Positions 1 to 6,812 of a DNA stretch of 64,000 nucleotides are shown here, one piece after another. The position numbers were made by a program, and so were the translations under genes. Below the pieces are notes generated by a model that searched no databases, was not told the origin of the DNA, and worked only from the letters and a program-made list of their open reading frames with translations. Where the stretch lies: positions 26,664 through 90,663 of the forward strand of contig NZ_PVTZ01000014.1 of NCBI RefSeq assembly GCF_003003125.1, given 5' to 3'. Within the stretch, counting starts at the first letter, position 1; each line of letters opens with the position of its first letter. This DNA is from Laceyella sediminis (lineage in GTDB: Bacteria; Bacillota; Bacilli; Thermoactinomycetales; Thermoactinomycetaceae).

Positions 1-2
1 GG

Positions 3-920
3 TTAAAGTCCCTTGGATTCCCCCAATTTCATACACCAAAAAACCGGAGAATATAGCCCCGATGCCTTAATATTCAATGTCGCTCCACTGTCATTATAAG
101 CGGTCACATAGACATAGTCGTCCTTCTGCAAGTCAATCACCCGACGGGCAGAAACCCCCACATCCACCCCGACGACCCCGGCTCCACGACTCGAACCATG
201 CGCGATCGCATCCACCGTTCCTCCACGGTTCCGAAAAAGAATAATCCGCCTCAGGTTATCCGAATTGGCTACCGTTTCCCATACGGTTGAACAGCCTACT
301 TCATAAACTCCGTCTTCCCTAATCGTAATCCGGTCACTAACCAGATGCATTCCAACTGGATTCAGTTCTTCCGTATCCCATGAGAGAGTGGCATTGGTTC
401 CTGTCGCTAAACTTTTACTGGTGGAGTTCCGCAAAATACAGATCGGACGAAATCCCGCGTGGTTCGATGTCACCCTCCGATCCTTAATATCCGCCGCGGA
501 AATGCTGCTGGCGTTGTTTGGCACTGTCACTTCTGCCAACGGAAGATCCCAAGTTGTGGAATTGTTAATGGGAACCGCATACGGTCCCTGGATAACGGTA
601 TACGTCATGAAATTGTTCGTAAAGTCAACCCGAAGTACAATCAAATCAGTTCTTGAAGATCCCGATGTATTTGCATCGATCGGCAAGTAAATATAGTCCG
701 CAGTGTGTTTCCACATGTGCCCCTTCACCCAGGCTTTTCCCGGAGCCACTTTCACTTGCAAACCCGTCCCCGGAGATACCGCACAATCCCCGGTTGATCC
801 ATCCATGATCGGTCCCTGAACAATAATCCCGGTCGATCGCATATTTTCCATCATGTCGCGCCAATCCGCTTCATAACTTGGCGTATCATCCCAGGGAAAG
901 GAGTTCACGATGGCTGGCAT
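3..920 (-). CDS. phage tail fibre / receptor-binding-like structural protein
   Basis: A 305-residue protein with no signal peptide or membrane segment. The N-terminal half (about 1-155) has the look of a phage baseplate or fibre attachment protein: it is rich in G, T, D and N, with short beta-strand-like repeats ending in DIKDRR. The C-terminal half (about 156-305) resembles a C1q/TNF-like jelly-roll head of the kind found on receptor-binding proteins. The start is the ATG at 920, preceded by AAGGTGA that also contains the stop of the upstream tail gene, so the two are translationally coupled. It is the last of three co-directional tail genes. The structural-protein role is inferred from composition and neighbours; the host receptor cannot be told. 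Confidence 0.6.
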   Translation of the reverse strand: MPAIVNSFPWDDTPSYEADWRDMMENMRSTGIIVQGPIMDGSTGDCAVSPGTGLQVKVAPGKAWVKGHMWKHTADYIYLPIDANTSGSSRTDLIVLRVDFTNNFMTYTVIQGPYAVPINNSTTWDLPLAEVTVPNNASSISAADIKDRRVTSNHAGFRPICILRNSTSKSLATGTNATLSWDTEELNPVGMHLVSDRITIREDGVYEVGCSTVWETVANSDNLRRIILFRNRGGTVDAIAHGSSRGAGVVGVDVGVSARRVIDLQKDDYVYVTAYNDSGATLNIKASGLYSPVFWCMKLGESKGL

Positions 921-924
921 AGAC

Positions 925-2073
925 TCACCTTCTTTCCAAATTTCCTACTCTTGACTCCAAATTACGGTACTGGTCAAACAATCGGAATTGAGTCCCTACA
1001 TTTGGCGTTCCCACCGTTGGAACAATTTTTTCACCGTCTTTTCCCAAGGTAATATTGATAACCCGGATCACATCCTGAATGATTTCCCCTTCCACCTCGA
1101 CGGTACACCGATCCCCCAGATCATAGTTCTCCAAATAACGGGTAGGGTGGACATCGAGAGGGGAAATTTCCAAGCATGTTTTTTCCGTGTTTTCCACCAG
1201 TGCATTGTTTAGTGCTTGCAGAAGTTCATTGTTATCCGTTGTGCTTCGCTGATCGACAAACATTTCAATCGTCCCGTAAAGGGTCCGACTCGGTTCATCC
1301 CCGCTATACATAAACGTTCGCGCTTCCCCTTCTCCCCCTCCGCCGACAATCACATAATTGGCTGCCGGAGCCTCCACAGAATACCGATAGGAACCCAAGT
1401 TCCCCCGCTTTCGTGAAAAAACAAGATCCTGCGCACGATCTTGAGGGGTGTAGACCTGAAAAATCATGAAGTTATTCAGTAACTGCAACACTCGAAAGCC
1501 AAGATTCCCGTCGGCCAGCGCCGCTTCTTGCAATTTGTCCATCAAGGGGTCCAATCGCGAACGAATCGTCACCGTTTCCCCTTGCTTCATGTCAATATCC
1601 GTGTATAGACCCGGAATCCTTCGATAAGCCGAGGCCAGTTCTGCACAGTTCCGCTGAACGAGATGATATAGGGCACTTTCGGCAGGACCTGTGAATACGT
1701 CATATCCGTATCCGGTTCCGGCAATCGCATAATAAGGCGGAGGAAGAGCCAGACGTGTCGCTAACAAGCCGTTGTCATCCGTCCCATAGAAGGTATATCC
1801 ACTACTTGAACTCAAATCGTTATTGAGTTCCACATTCCGAATGGGGCCGGAAAAAATGGGGTTCCCGTCTCTGGTGACAAGAATCCCTCCAATTCCACCC
1901 CCTTGTTTCCGAACCTCTAACAGCATCCTGACATCAGGTGAGTCAGGCGGTAAATCCAATGTCCATTTGCCTACATCATTAAATTTCATGGTCAATTCCA
2001 ATTGTCGAAAGGTCGTGATCGAACCAACGAGATTAAGCTCACGGTCACGCACCCAAATTTCATAAAGCGCCAT
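925..2073 (-). CDS. phage tail protein, siphovirus ReqiPepy6 Gp37-like family
   Basis: About 382 residues from the ATG at 2073 (MALYEIWVRDRELNLVG). This start is preferred over an upstream in-frame one because it follows a GGGGG ribosome site and lies one base after the preceding tail gene's stop. The opening segment, with LVGSI, a KWTLDLP-like stretch and GGILVTRDGNPIFSGP, is characteristic of the Gp37-like/tail-associated baseplate family, where a distal-tail hub domain precedes a C-terminal region rich in strands (RTLYGTIEMFVDQRS, then YDLGDRCTVEVEG). The family belongs to the baseplate of siphophages. It sits between the Dit-like fragment and the fibre protein, as expected for a phage tail module. 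No integrase, capsid or packaging genes are in the window, so this is part of a prophage remnant or continues to the left. Confidence 0.7.
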   Translation of the reverse strand: MALYEIWVRDRELNLVGSITTFRQLELTMKFNDVGKWTLDLPPDSPDVRMLLEVRKQGGGIGGILVTRDGNPIFSGPIRNVELNNDLSSSSGYTFYGTDDNGLLATRLALPPPYYAIAGTGYGYDVFTGPAESALYHLVQRNCAELASAYRRIPGLYTDIDMKQGETVTIRSRLDPLMDKLQEAALADGNLGFRVLQLLNNFMIFQVYTPQDRAQDLVFSRKRGNLGSYRYSVEAPAANYVIVGGGGEGEARTFMYSGDEPSRTLYGTIEMFVDQRSTTDNNELLQALNNALVENTEKTCLEISPLDVHPTRYLENYDLGDRCTVEVEGEIIQDVIRVINITLGKDGEKIVPTVGTPNVGTQFRLFDQYRNLESRVGNLERR

Positions 2074-2074
2074 G

Positions 2075-2440
2075 CTATACCCCCAAATATCGCTCCCGAT
2101 ACCAAACGACGATTTTTGAATCCGAAGAAGCGCCGTCCATCTCCATATGGACAATATTGACCCCGGCATTTAATCTCCATAAGGTTGAACCAATGCTCAG
2201 TTCCGGATAAAGATTGGTTCCGTCATTCTTTTCAATGATGCGCTTTTGGGTATCAATGGTTACAAACTCGTTCACATCTAAGGAGAGATTCTCAAACATC
2301 AGGTAATAACCGGTCGTGAGATTGAGAAGCATAGGATCTTGGCCCGGCCCGTAAATGGTCCAAACCGGAAAGGTTTCAATATCCCCTTGATTATCCAACT
2401 GAATCTCGGTGCTAATGGCCTCTCCACCTAACCGTAACAA
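2075..2440 (-). pseudogene. C-terminal fragment of a phage distal tail (Dit-like) protein
   Basis: About 121 residues can be read from a TTG at 2440, but no start with a ribosome site exists. The content (GDIETFPVWTIYGPG, then LNLTTGYYLMFENLSL, then VTIDTQKR) is the C-terminal domain of distal tail proteins, which normally have a further 120-150 residues before it. The frame is closed by a TAG at about 2455. Immediately upstream the DNA switches to a DUF499-type ATPase fragment, so the N-terminal part was lost by a recombination or deletion between about 2440 and 2470. The downstream tail gene begins one base after the stop. Confidence 0.6.
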
Positions 2441-2901
2441 ACAGCCGTTTCGCTAAAACGGAAGAAATTTCAGTTGCCTGCACAGGTGTTACTTGAACCG
2501 CCAACGACAGATACTGAGCCTGGTGCAGGAAGCAAATTCGGATCGAGAATTTCTCCTATTGATCCTTCAAGTTTTTTACCCTGATAAGCAATATGTGTAC
2601 AAGCAATCAAAGTATGCGTTTTTCCCCCACCAAATGCCGTTTCCAAACGATGAATTGCAGGAACTGTCATATCTCCTGCAATTCGGCTGAAAACTTCTGT
2701 TAATGTGGTTTTCAAACCTTGCGTGGGGTAGGTCGCTTCATCAAAAAACTGTTGTGCATTCGTATAAATATGATCAATTGAGCTACGTCCCTTACGATAG
2801 AAGTCAATAATCGGGCTGAGCGAAGCAGTAAATACTTCCGGATTAAATGTTCCCGCCAATATCTCAGGGCGCGGTTGGCAAGTCTGTAAAACAGAAATCA
2901 T
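2412..2901 (-). pseudogene. N-terminal remnant of a DUF499-type AAA+ ATPase (defence-island gene)
   Basis: The first ~133 residues from the ATG at 2901 match the start of DUF499 ATP-binding proteins: ETCKPRPEIL-like opening (here QTCQPRPEILAGTFNPEVF), a tail YPTQGLKTTL, and the Walker A AFGGGKTHTLIACTHIA. Intact family members exceed 900 residues and are linked to DUF1156 methylases in phage-defence islands. Here the frame breaks after PAPGSVSVVG and stops at 2470. In the next frame, 2518-2412 reads VTPVQATEISSVLAKRLF, which I think is a later piece of the same ATPase, so a large internal deletion probably joined two distant parts. No partner methylase or helicase of that system is present. 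It cannot be functional. Confidence 0.6.
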
Positions 2902-3259
2902 ATGATGTCCCCCTTGTTAGAATTTGTATTGTGAAAATAACTTTTGCAGGTTGACTTTGATCCTATTTTATCTTTTCCGTTTCTTTCATGTCTTGTATTT
3001 TTTCTATTCTTTCCAGACCAACAGGATATAAAATCGCCACAAGGAAGTTAGTACTTCAGTTGTAATTCAACCGAGAAGCCATGAATATCCAACAAATATA
3101 GTAATTTTAACCTACTGGAATTATCCGCTGCTTTCCTGTGTAGTCGGGTAATTAAAGGATTAACTCCAACTGCAGTACTAGTGTGCGATCAAAACGTGGT
3201 CAAGCGATAGCTTCCTGATTCTCAGTGAAAACCCGTTATACAATTCCACCCATTCTTTT
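2902..3259. other. AT-rich intergenic stretch without a recognised gene
   Basis: This lies upstream of the DUF499 fragment and downstream of small hypothetical minus-strand frames. No ORF with a ribosome site, tRNA, repeat or convincing terminator was seen. It presumably holds the former promoter of the broken ATPase gene. Confidence 0.4.
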
Positions 3260-3448
3260 TCATGTTAAAATCCCACCATCATGGAATTGGAGGTAGCAGG
3301 GAAGTGGAAATAAATCTCCACCTGCTTCCAAGAACCGATCAGAGAACCACTCGAATAAATATTCCTCCGAGTATTTGTCGGATTCTTCGATTTCATTATC
3401 ATCCAGTTCAATTGGATCGAAATACCGAACGACGCAAGAAAAATTCAT
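3260..3448 (-). pseudogene. small acidic hypothetical fragment, immunity-like
   Basis: A 62-residue frame, strongly acidic and aromatic (YFDPIELDDNEIEESDKY, EYLFEWFSDRFLEAGGD), a composition common in small cytosolic immunity proteins of polymorphic toxin loci. There is no clear ribosome site, and the C-terminal sequence after FPLPCYLQ looks unrelated, so it may be a truncated gene. It lies downstream of the toxin 1/immunity pair on the same strand, where orphan immunity genes often collect. Function unknown. Confidence 0.3.
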
Positions 3449-3487
3449 TTCTGATGCTATCTGCCATTTCTAGTTATACTTTTTTAT

Positions 3488-3781
3488 CTAATCTCCTCTA
3501 AGATCCGCGGCTTTACTTTCTAAGTTATATAGCTTGCTTAAGAATATCTGAATACTTTTATAAATTATATCTTCATCTGCAAAAATACTTTTCCCATCAT
3601 TTGAAAACGATAAAGTAGCGTTCCGTACTAGTATTGAAAACCAGAGTGCCCCTTGTTCAGCGTCAGAACTACGAAGAATCCATACTTTTTCTTGATCCTC
3701 CCATAATCCTGAACGTGCTGATCGTAAAATTCTCTCTGCTAATATAATATCACGAGCAATTTTAGCTTCCACTCCAAACAT
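3488..3781 (-). CDS. hypothetical protein, 97 residues, possible orphan immunity protein
   Basis: Starts with MFGVEAKIARDIILAERIL and runs to LSKLYNLESKAADLRGD. It is a mixed helical/strand cytosolic protein without a signal peptide. The ATG at 3781 lies in a GGGGATATG context without a well-spaced ribosome site, and another frame ending just upstream reads as protein-like for 30 residues, so this may be the rear half of a frameshifted gene. Context (same strand, downstream of a toxin-immunity pair) suggests an accessory immunity gene; nothing in the sequence proves it. Confidence 0.35.
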   Translation of the reverse strand: MFGVEAKIARDIILAERILRSARSGLWEDQEKVWILRSSDAEQGALWFSILVRNATLSFSNDGKSIFADEDIIYKSIQIFLSKLYNLESKAADLRGD

Positions 3782-3786
3782 ATCCC

Positions 3787-3962
3787 CATACCTTTAAAAT
3801 TATCCATACAGTCATATCAACACGCGCTTCTTCAGTCCCAGCATATTTTAATCCAAGAGACAGTTCTGAAAAATCCGTCTAAGACAACATCTCTATCCAT
3901 TGCGGTAGCGCTTGTACCAGCTCAGACAACTTGTTTGCCACTTCAATTGGGATTATCATCAA
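3787..3962 (-). pseudogene. degenerate small gene interrupted by a stop
   Basis: After an AAAGGAG site, a frame starting TTG/ATG (3962/3959) reads MIIPIEVANKLSELVQALP and stops at the TAG at 3879-3881. The same frame then continues for 30 protein-like residues (TDFSELSLGLKYAGTEEARV) towards the next hypothetical gene. I read this as the front of a decayed small gene, perhaps once continuous with the 3488-3781 frame. No family recognised. Confidence 0.3.
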
Positions 3963-4127
3963 GGCTCATTCTCCTTTCAACCTTGAAATGTACATTTCTC
4001 CATCAACAGATTACATGATATTTTTGCTTTTTAGAATATACTCTTTGTATAACTAGAGCGGCCTGTTCCGGCACTTTTTATCAACAAGAAAAATAGTGGT
4101 TCTGTTTTAATTAATAATCTATTAATA

Positions 4128-4160
4128 AAAAAGCGAGCTTATACGCTCACTTCTAAGAAA
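4128..4160 (-). terminator. rho-independent terminator, end of toxin-immunity locus 1
   Basis: Read on the minus strand, AAGTGAGC, a GTATAA-like loop and GCTCGCTT form an 8-bp stem (one G-U pair) followed by TTTTTT. It lies just beyond the repeat at 4164-4196, downstream of the immunity gene. Confidence 0.6.
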
Positions 4161-4163
4161 CTC

Positions 4164-4196
4164 GTTCAACTGCACAAGCTCTATACATTATTTAAC
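4164..4196 (-). repeat. 34-bp repeat shared with toxin locus 2, copy A
   Basis: It begins with 23 bases identical to 21062-21084 (GTTCAACTGCACAAGCTC on the plus strand and on to CTATAC), then a one-base indel, one mismatch and TTTAAC. Both copies lie downstream of the immunity gene of a prepilin-leader toxin locus and before a minus-strand terminator. In copy B the sequence is coding (GIELVQLN); here the indel breaks that frame. It may be the scar of a shared downstream gene or a recombination site used in cassette exchange. Confidence 0.6.
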
Positions 4197-4199
4197 CAC

Positions 4200-4503
4200 C
4201 CGTAGTTATTGCAGGGACCTATCTGGTAGGTGGCTTGAATAAGACCATTATGGTTACGGCAAAGTCGAATCATAGTTCCCAAACTCGACTATACTCCGAT
4301 AGTGATCAGAAACGTCAACTGTTTGCTTAGATGTATCCAGAAAATTTTGCCTTTATCACCATAGAAGGCCAGTCGAATTATGGAATGTTTTACCATTCTA
4401 TTAAATACATATGAAATTGGATGTCTAGGCTTGGTAGACGTTAATATATATATGGATGGAGTGTTGTAAAAATGGCCAATGAAGCGGCTTGAGACTTATC
4501 CAA
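4200..4503. other. intergenic region without recognised gene
   Basis: No ORF with a ribosome site was found. A loose promoter-like pair (TTGACG and TATAGT, 19 bases apart, minus strand, near 4310-4285) is the only signal seen and is weak. Confidence 0.3.
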
Positions 4504-4989
4504 TTATTCTTGATTATTTTCTTCAGTAGTTTGGAGATATTTTTCTAGAAATTTTTTGCCTGATTTACTTTTAGGAAGGATTCCAAGATGTTTATATGCC
4601 CAGATCGTTTTTTGTTCAAGAGGGTTGGCATTGCTTAAATCATCGTAATTAAAATGAACTTTGAATTTACCCGAATGATTAAGGTGTATTGTAAGATTTG
4701 TCCAAGGTTCTTGACCATCATCTTTAAACACTTTCCACAACTTCTGGATAGAATCAAGCAACTGGTGCCATAACTTCTTATAATCTTCCTCCGATATATG
4801 AAACAAATCGGGAATGTTGTTGCTATAAACCGGCTGACCATTACCTTCCGGATAGTAATAAAAATAGGCTGTCTGAGACCCTTCTGCAATCTCGCCGTAT
4901 AGATAGACCTCAGACCATTTCTCGGGAATCGTATCATTAATTAATTCGGCTATTTCATGATATACAACTTTAAGTTTTTCCTCACTCAT
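4504..4989 (-). CDS. YezG-family (DUF600) immunity protein for the adjacent DNase toxin
   Basis: 161 residues from the ATG at 4989, chosen because GGGAGGG lies just upstream and the start overlaps the toxin stop as ATGAGTGA (8 bp). The sequence (YHEIAELINDTIPEKWSEV, YLYGEIAEGSQTAYFYYYPE, then WTNLTIHLNHSGKFKVHFNYDD and a C-terminal WAYKHLGILP) is typical of the YezG family. In Bacillus subtilis YezG neutralises the DNase toxin YeeF. The toxin domain encoded immediately upstream is of the same YeeF-like nuclease type, so the pairing agrees with the known family relationship. It is probably translated by coupling to the toxin. If the toxin frame is really off, the immunity gene would still give protection against kin. 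Confidence 0.85.
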   Translation of the reverse strand: MSEEKLKVVYHEIAELINDTIPEKWSEVYLYGEIAEGSQTAYFYYYPEGNGQPVYSNNIPDLFHISEEDYKKLWHQLLDSIQKLWKVFKDDGQEPWTNLTIHLNHSGKFKVHFNYDDLSNANPLEQKTIWAYKHLGILPKSKSGKKFLEKYLQTTEENNQE

Positions 4990-5503
4990 TAACTTTCCCT
5001 CCCGGCACATTGTCAAAGCGTTTACTCTCCCAATCTTCTTCTCCAATTTTATACGATATTTCAAAGCTAGATGGACGATTTGAACTCCCTTGATATCTAG
5101 GTGTTATTTTTACTTTTACATCATCTCCATCTTTAAGGGCTTGGGACCACATATTCTCCAATCTTTTCCATCCCCCTCTATTCAAGTTTCCATTCATGGG
5201 AACTAGGTTATCAATATTACCTGAACCGTTAAAGATGCTTGCTATTAAATGGCCTCCATCATCATCATCCAATCTATCTTCTCCACCAACTTTTCTTTGA
5301 GCATAAGCATTCCGTTTTCCTCTTCCTAGTTGTAAATCTGCTTCGCAATAAGAGATTCTTCCCTCACTGTCTGTCTTAAAAGTATAACCATCAGGGGTTG
5401 CATACTCGACATTTTGTTTCAATGCTTTATTTCTTCCGTTTCTAGTAAACTGATCTCCATATTTTACTTTAGTTGGAGCTATTGATCCATTATTACTACT
5501 TCC
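4982..5503 (-). pseudogene. DNA/RNA non-specific endonuclease toxin domain, out of frame with its carrier
   Basis: 173 residues readable from the G-run at 5502-5508 to the TGA at 4982. The core DDDDGGHLIASIFNGSG followed by NLVPMNGNLNRGGWKRLEN is the DGGH-type histidine motif plus distal asparagine of the NucA/YeeF-type endonuclease toxin fold. No start codon with a ribosome site is available, and the domain joins the carrier ORF only if one G is added to the seven-G tract or the ribosome slips -1 there. With the shift, the whole protein would be about 552 residues: prepilin leader, alanine/glycine-rich carrier, Gly-rich linker, nuclease. The C-terminus overlaps the cognate immunity start by 8 bp. 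It may be a phase-variable or frameshifted toxin, or a sequencing error in the homopolymer. Confidence 0.75.
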
Positions 5504-6639
5504 CCCCCACCACCTCGATCAGCCTGAGCATACAAACATTCAATAAAGTTCCCATTACCAAATTTAATCAGCGCAACGTATTGTGGAGTTCGTTGGTACC
5601 CAAAACACTTATCTACGTTTTGTATGGTCGGCTTAATCTTGGCCACAAGTGGTCCAGCATGTTTTTCAATCGCAGCCGTCGCTTTGTTGATGAGCGGTTG
5701 AACCAGTGGATATGAACCATAAGTAAAACTGACTAATGTGGCTCCAGCCAAACCAGATAGCAAGGCTCGTTTCCAGTTAAACTCCTTCCCTCTTAACCAG
5801 TCATCCACTCCACTGGTGATGGCCCCTTCCGTTGCCGTCATTGCACCCATTTTGCTGAAGAGCCCACCTGCCATACGTTGGACAAAAGCAGGTGCTTTAC
5901 TAAGAATCTGCTTCCCACCACTAATGATTGGGCTTAAGAAACGTGATCCTGTTATGGCAGAGCCCAATCCTGGAGCAATCTTAGATAATCCAGAAGAGAT
6001 CACACCCGCCGCTCCACCAATGGCCGCTCCCAACATCACCGTCTTGTCCACTTTGCCGCCATTTAGTAACGCTCCGAAACCAAGTGAAAGGCCCCAGTTC
6101 GCCAACAGCATAAGTCCCAATGGCTCCATCCCAGGAATGAGCAGGAGACCAACTCCCGCAACAACCACACCTGCTGAAGCAACGGCCTCTTTATTTTCCT
6201 TTACCCATTGCCATGCGCTATCAAAAGCGTTGGTTGTATTATTCCATAGAGATTGGGCGACTTCCCCCAGATCTTTGTTTTTTACACTTTCCCATTCATC
6301 AGAAACGCTTTTCTTAAACTTATTATTTAATGATTGAAAACCAGATGTTAAATTGTTTATCCACTGCGGTCTTCCAAACAGATCGTCTTTTCGTTCTTCC
6401 AGTGATTGTTCTTTTGGCTTATCTTTATCCAATGAGGCAGCCATATTTTGCCCATTAATCACTTGCATGATCTTGTCTTTTAAAGCACCTTGCACATCTG
6501 CAAAGAACATTACCTGGTTTAACAATAAAGCCAGAGCCACTCCACAGGCAATTACAATCACATACTCCATTGTTGGCGATCCTTTGCGACTTCTCATCAA
6601 ACTAACAAAACTATTTAGAAATCTCTTCAGTCCAATCAA
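5479..6639 (-). CDS. prepilin-leader toxin carrier protein, locus 1
   Basis: 386 residues from a TTG at 6639, with GGAGGG 12 bases upstream. Residues 1-20 are basic and end RSRKG; then SPTMEYVIVIACGVALALLL follows. A glycine, four residues, E25-Y26 and a ~18-residue hydrophobic helix match the class III/Flp-TadE prepilin signal (G before the cut, E at +5, Y at +6). The charged EQSLEERKDDLFGRPQW segment is nearly identical in the locus 2 paralogue. The middle (about 150-300) is Ala/Gly-rich and amphipathic, like the glycine-zipper carriers of polymorphic toxins. The ORF ends in GADRGGGGEVVIMDQ after a G7 tract; one more G would fuse it to the nuclease domain. Export or membrane anchoring by a Tad-type prepilin peptidase is inferred, not shown. 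Confidence 0.75.
   Translation of the reverse strand: MIGLKRFLNSFVSLMRSRKGSPTMEYVIVIACGVALALLLNQVMFFADVQGALKDKIMQVINGQNMAASLDKDKPKEQSLEERKDDLFGRPQWINNLTSGFQSLNNKFKKSVSDEWESVKNKDLGEVAQSLWNNTTNAFDSAWQWVKENKEAVASAGVVVAGVGLLLIPGMEPLGLMLLANWGLSLGFGALLNGGKVDKTVMLGAAIGGAAGVISSGLSKIAPGLGSAITGSRFLSPIISGGKQILSKAPAFVQRMAGGLFSKMGAMTATEGAITSGVDDWLRGKEFNWKRALLSGLAGATLVSFTYGSYPLVQPLINKATAAIEKHAGPLVAKIKPTIQNVDKCFGYQRTPQYVALIKFGNGNFIECLYAQADRGGGGEVVIMDQ
5502..5508 (-). repeat. G7 homopolymer at the carrier/toxin frame break
   Basis: Seven C on the plus strand (seven G in the gene), directly after two GGT codons. With seven G the frame stops 8 codons later; with eight G it continues through the nuclease domain. 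The length and position are those of a slippage-prone contingency tract, but also of a common sequencing error. Confidence 0.8.
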
Positions 6640-6716
6640 TTAAACTTTCACCCTCCGGTTTGGGTTTTATCTACATGAATATATTATGTCAACCGGAAAT
6701 TGGAGGAAAGGGTTTT
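6640..6716 (-). repeat. duplicated 5' regulatory block of the prepilin-toxin loci, copy A
   Basis: Matches 23127-23206. On the plus strand both carry CTTTCACCCTCC, then GTTTGGGTTT, a diverged stretch, and then 27 identical bases containing GTCAACCGGAAATTGGAGG. The block holds the ribosome site and the likely -35, so the two toxins probably share regulation or arose by cassette duplication. Confidence 0.75.
6664..6692 (-). promoter_or_regulatory. promoter of prepilin-toxin locus 1
   Basis: TTGACA (6692-6687), 17-base spacer, TAAAAC (6669-6664). The -35 is perfect, the -10 weak. Transcription would begin about 18 bases before the TTG start, leaving GGAGGG near the 5' end of the message. Weak -10, long ribosome-site spacing and TTG start together suggest low toxin expression. 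Confidence 0.5.
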
Positions 6717-6744
6717 ATGAAACAAAGACGATTTTGCCCAGCAA

Positions 6745-6786
6745 AAAGAAAAAAAGACGAGGGCTAATCATTCTCCCTTGTCTTTT
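6745..6786 (-). terminator. terminator of the pPIWI-RE operon
   Basis: Minus strand: GACAAGGG, loop of 11, CCCTCGTC (one mismatch), then TTTTTTTC. It lies 27 bases after the stop of the PIWI gene and before the promoter of toxin locus 1. Confidence 0.65.
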
Positions 6787-6812
6787 GATAATATTCAAGT
6801 ACTCTTTTCTAC

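Noticed and set aside
4285..4310. minus-strand promoter after immunity gene 1
   Set aside because: 19-base spacing, and no gene follows it that needs it.
6686..6770. plus-strand small ORF after GGAGGAAAGGG in the duplicated block
   Set aside because: The ATG is not present in the second copy of the block, so the shared site is not a coding start.
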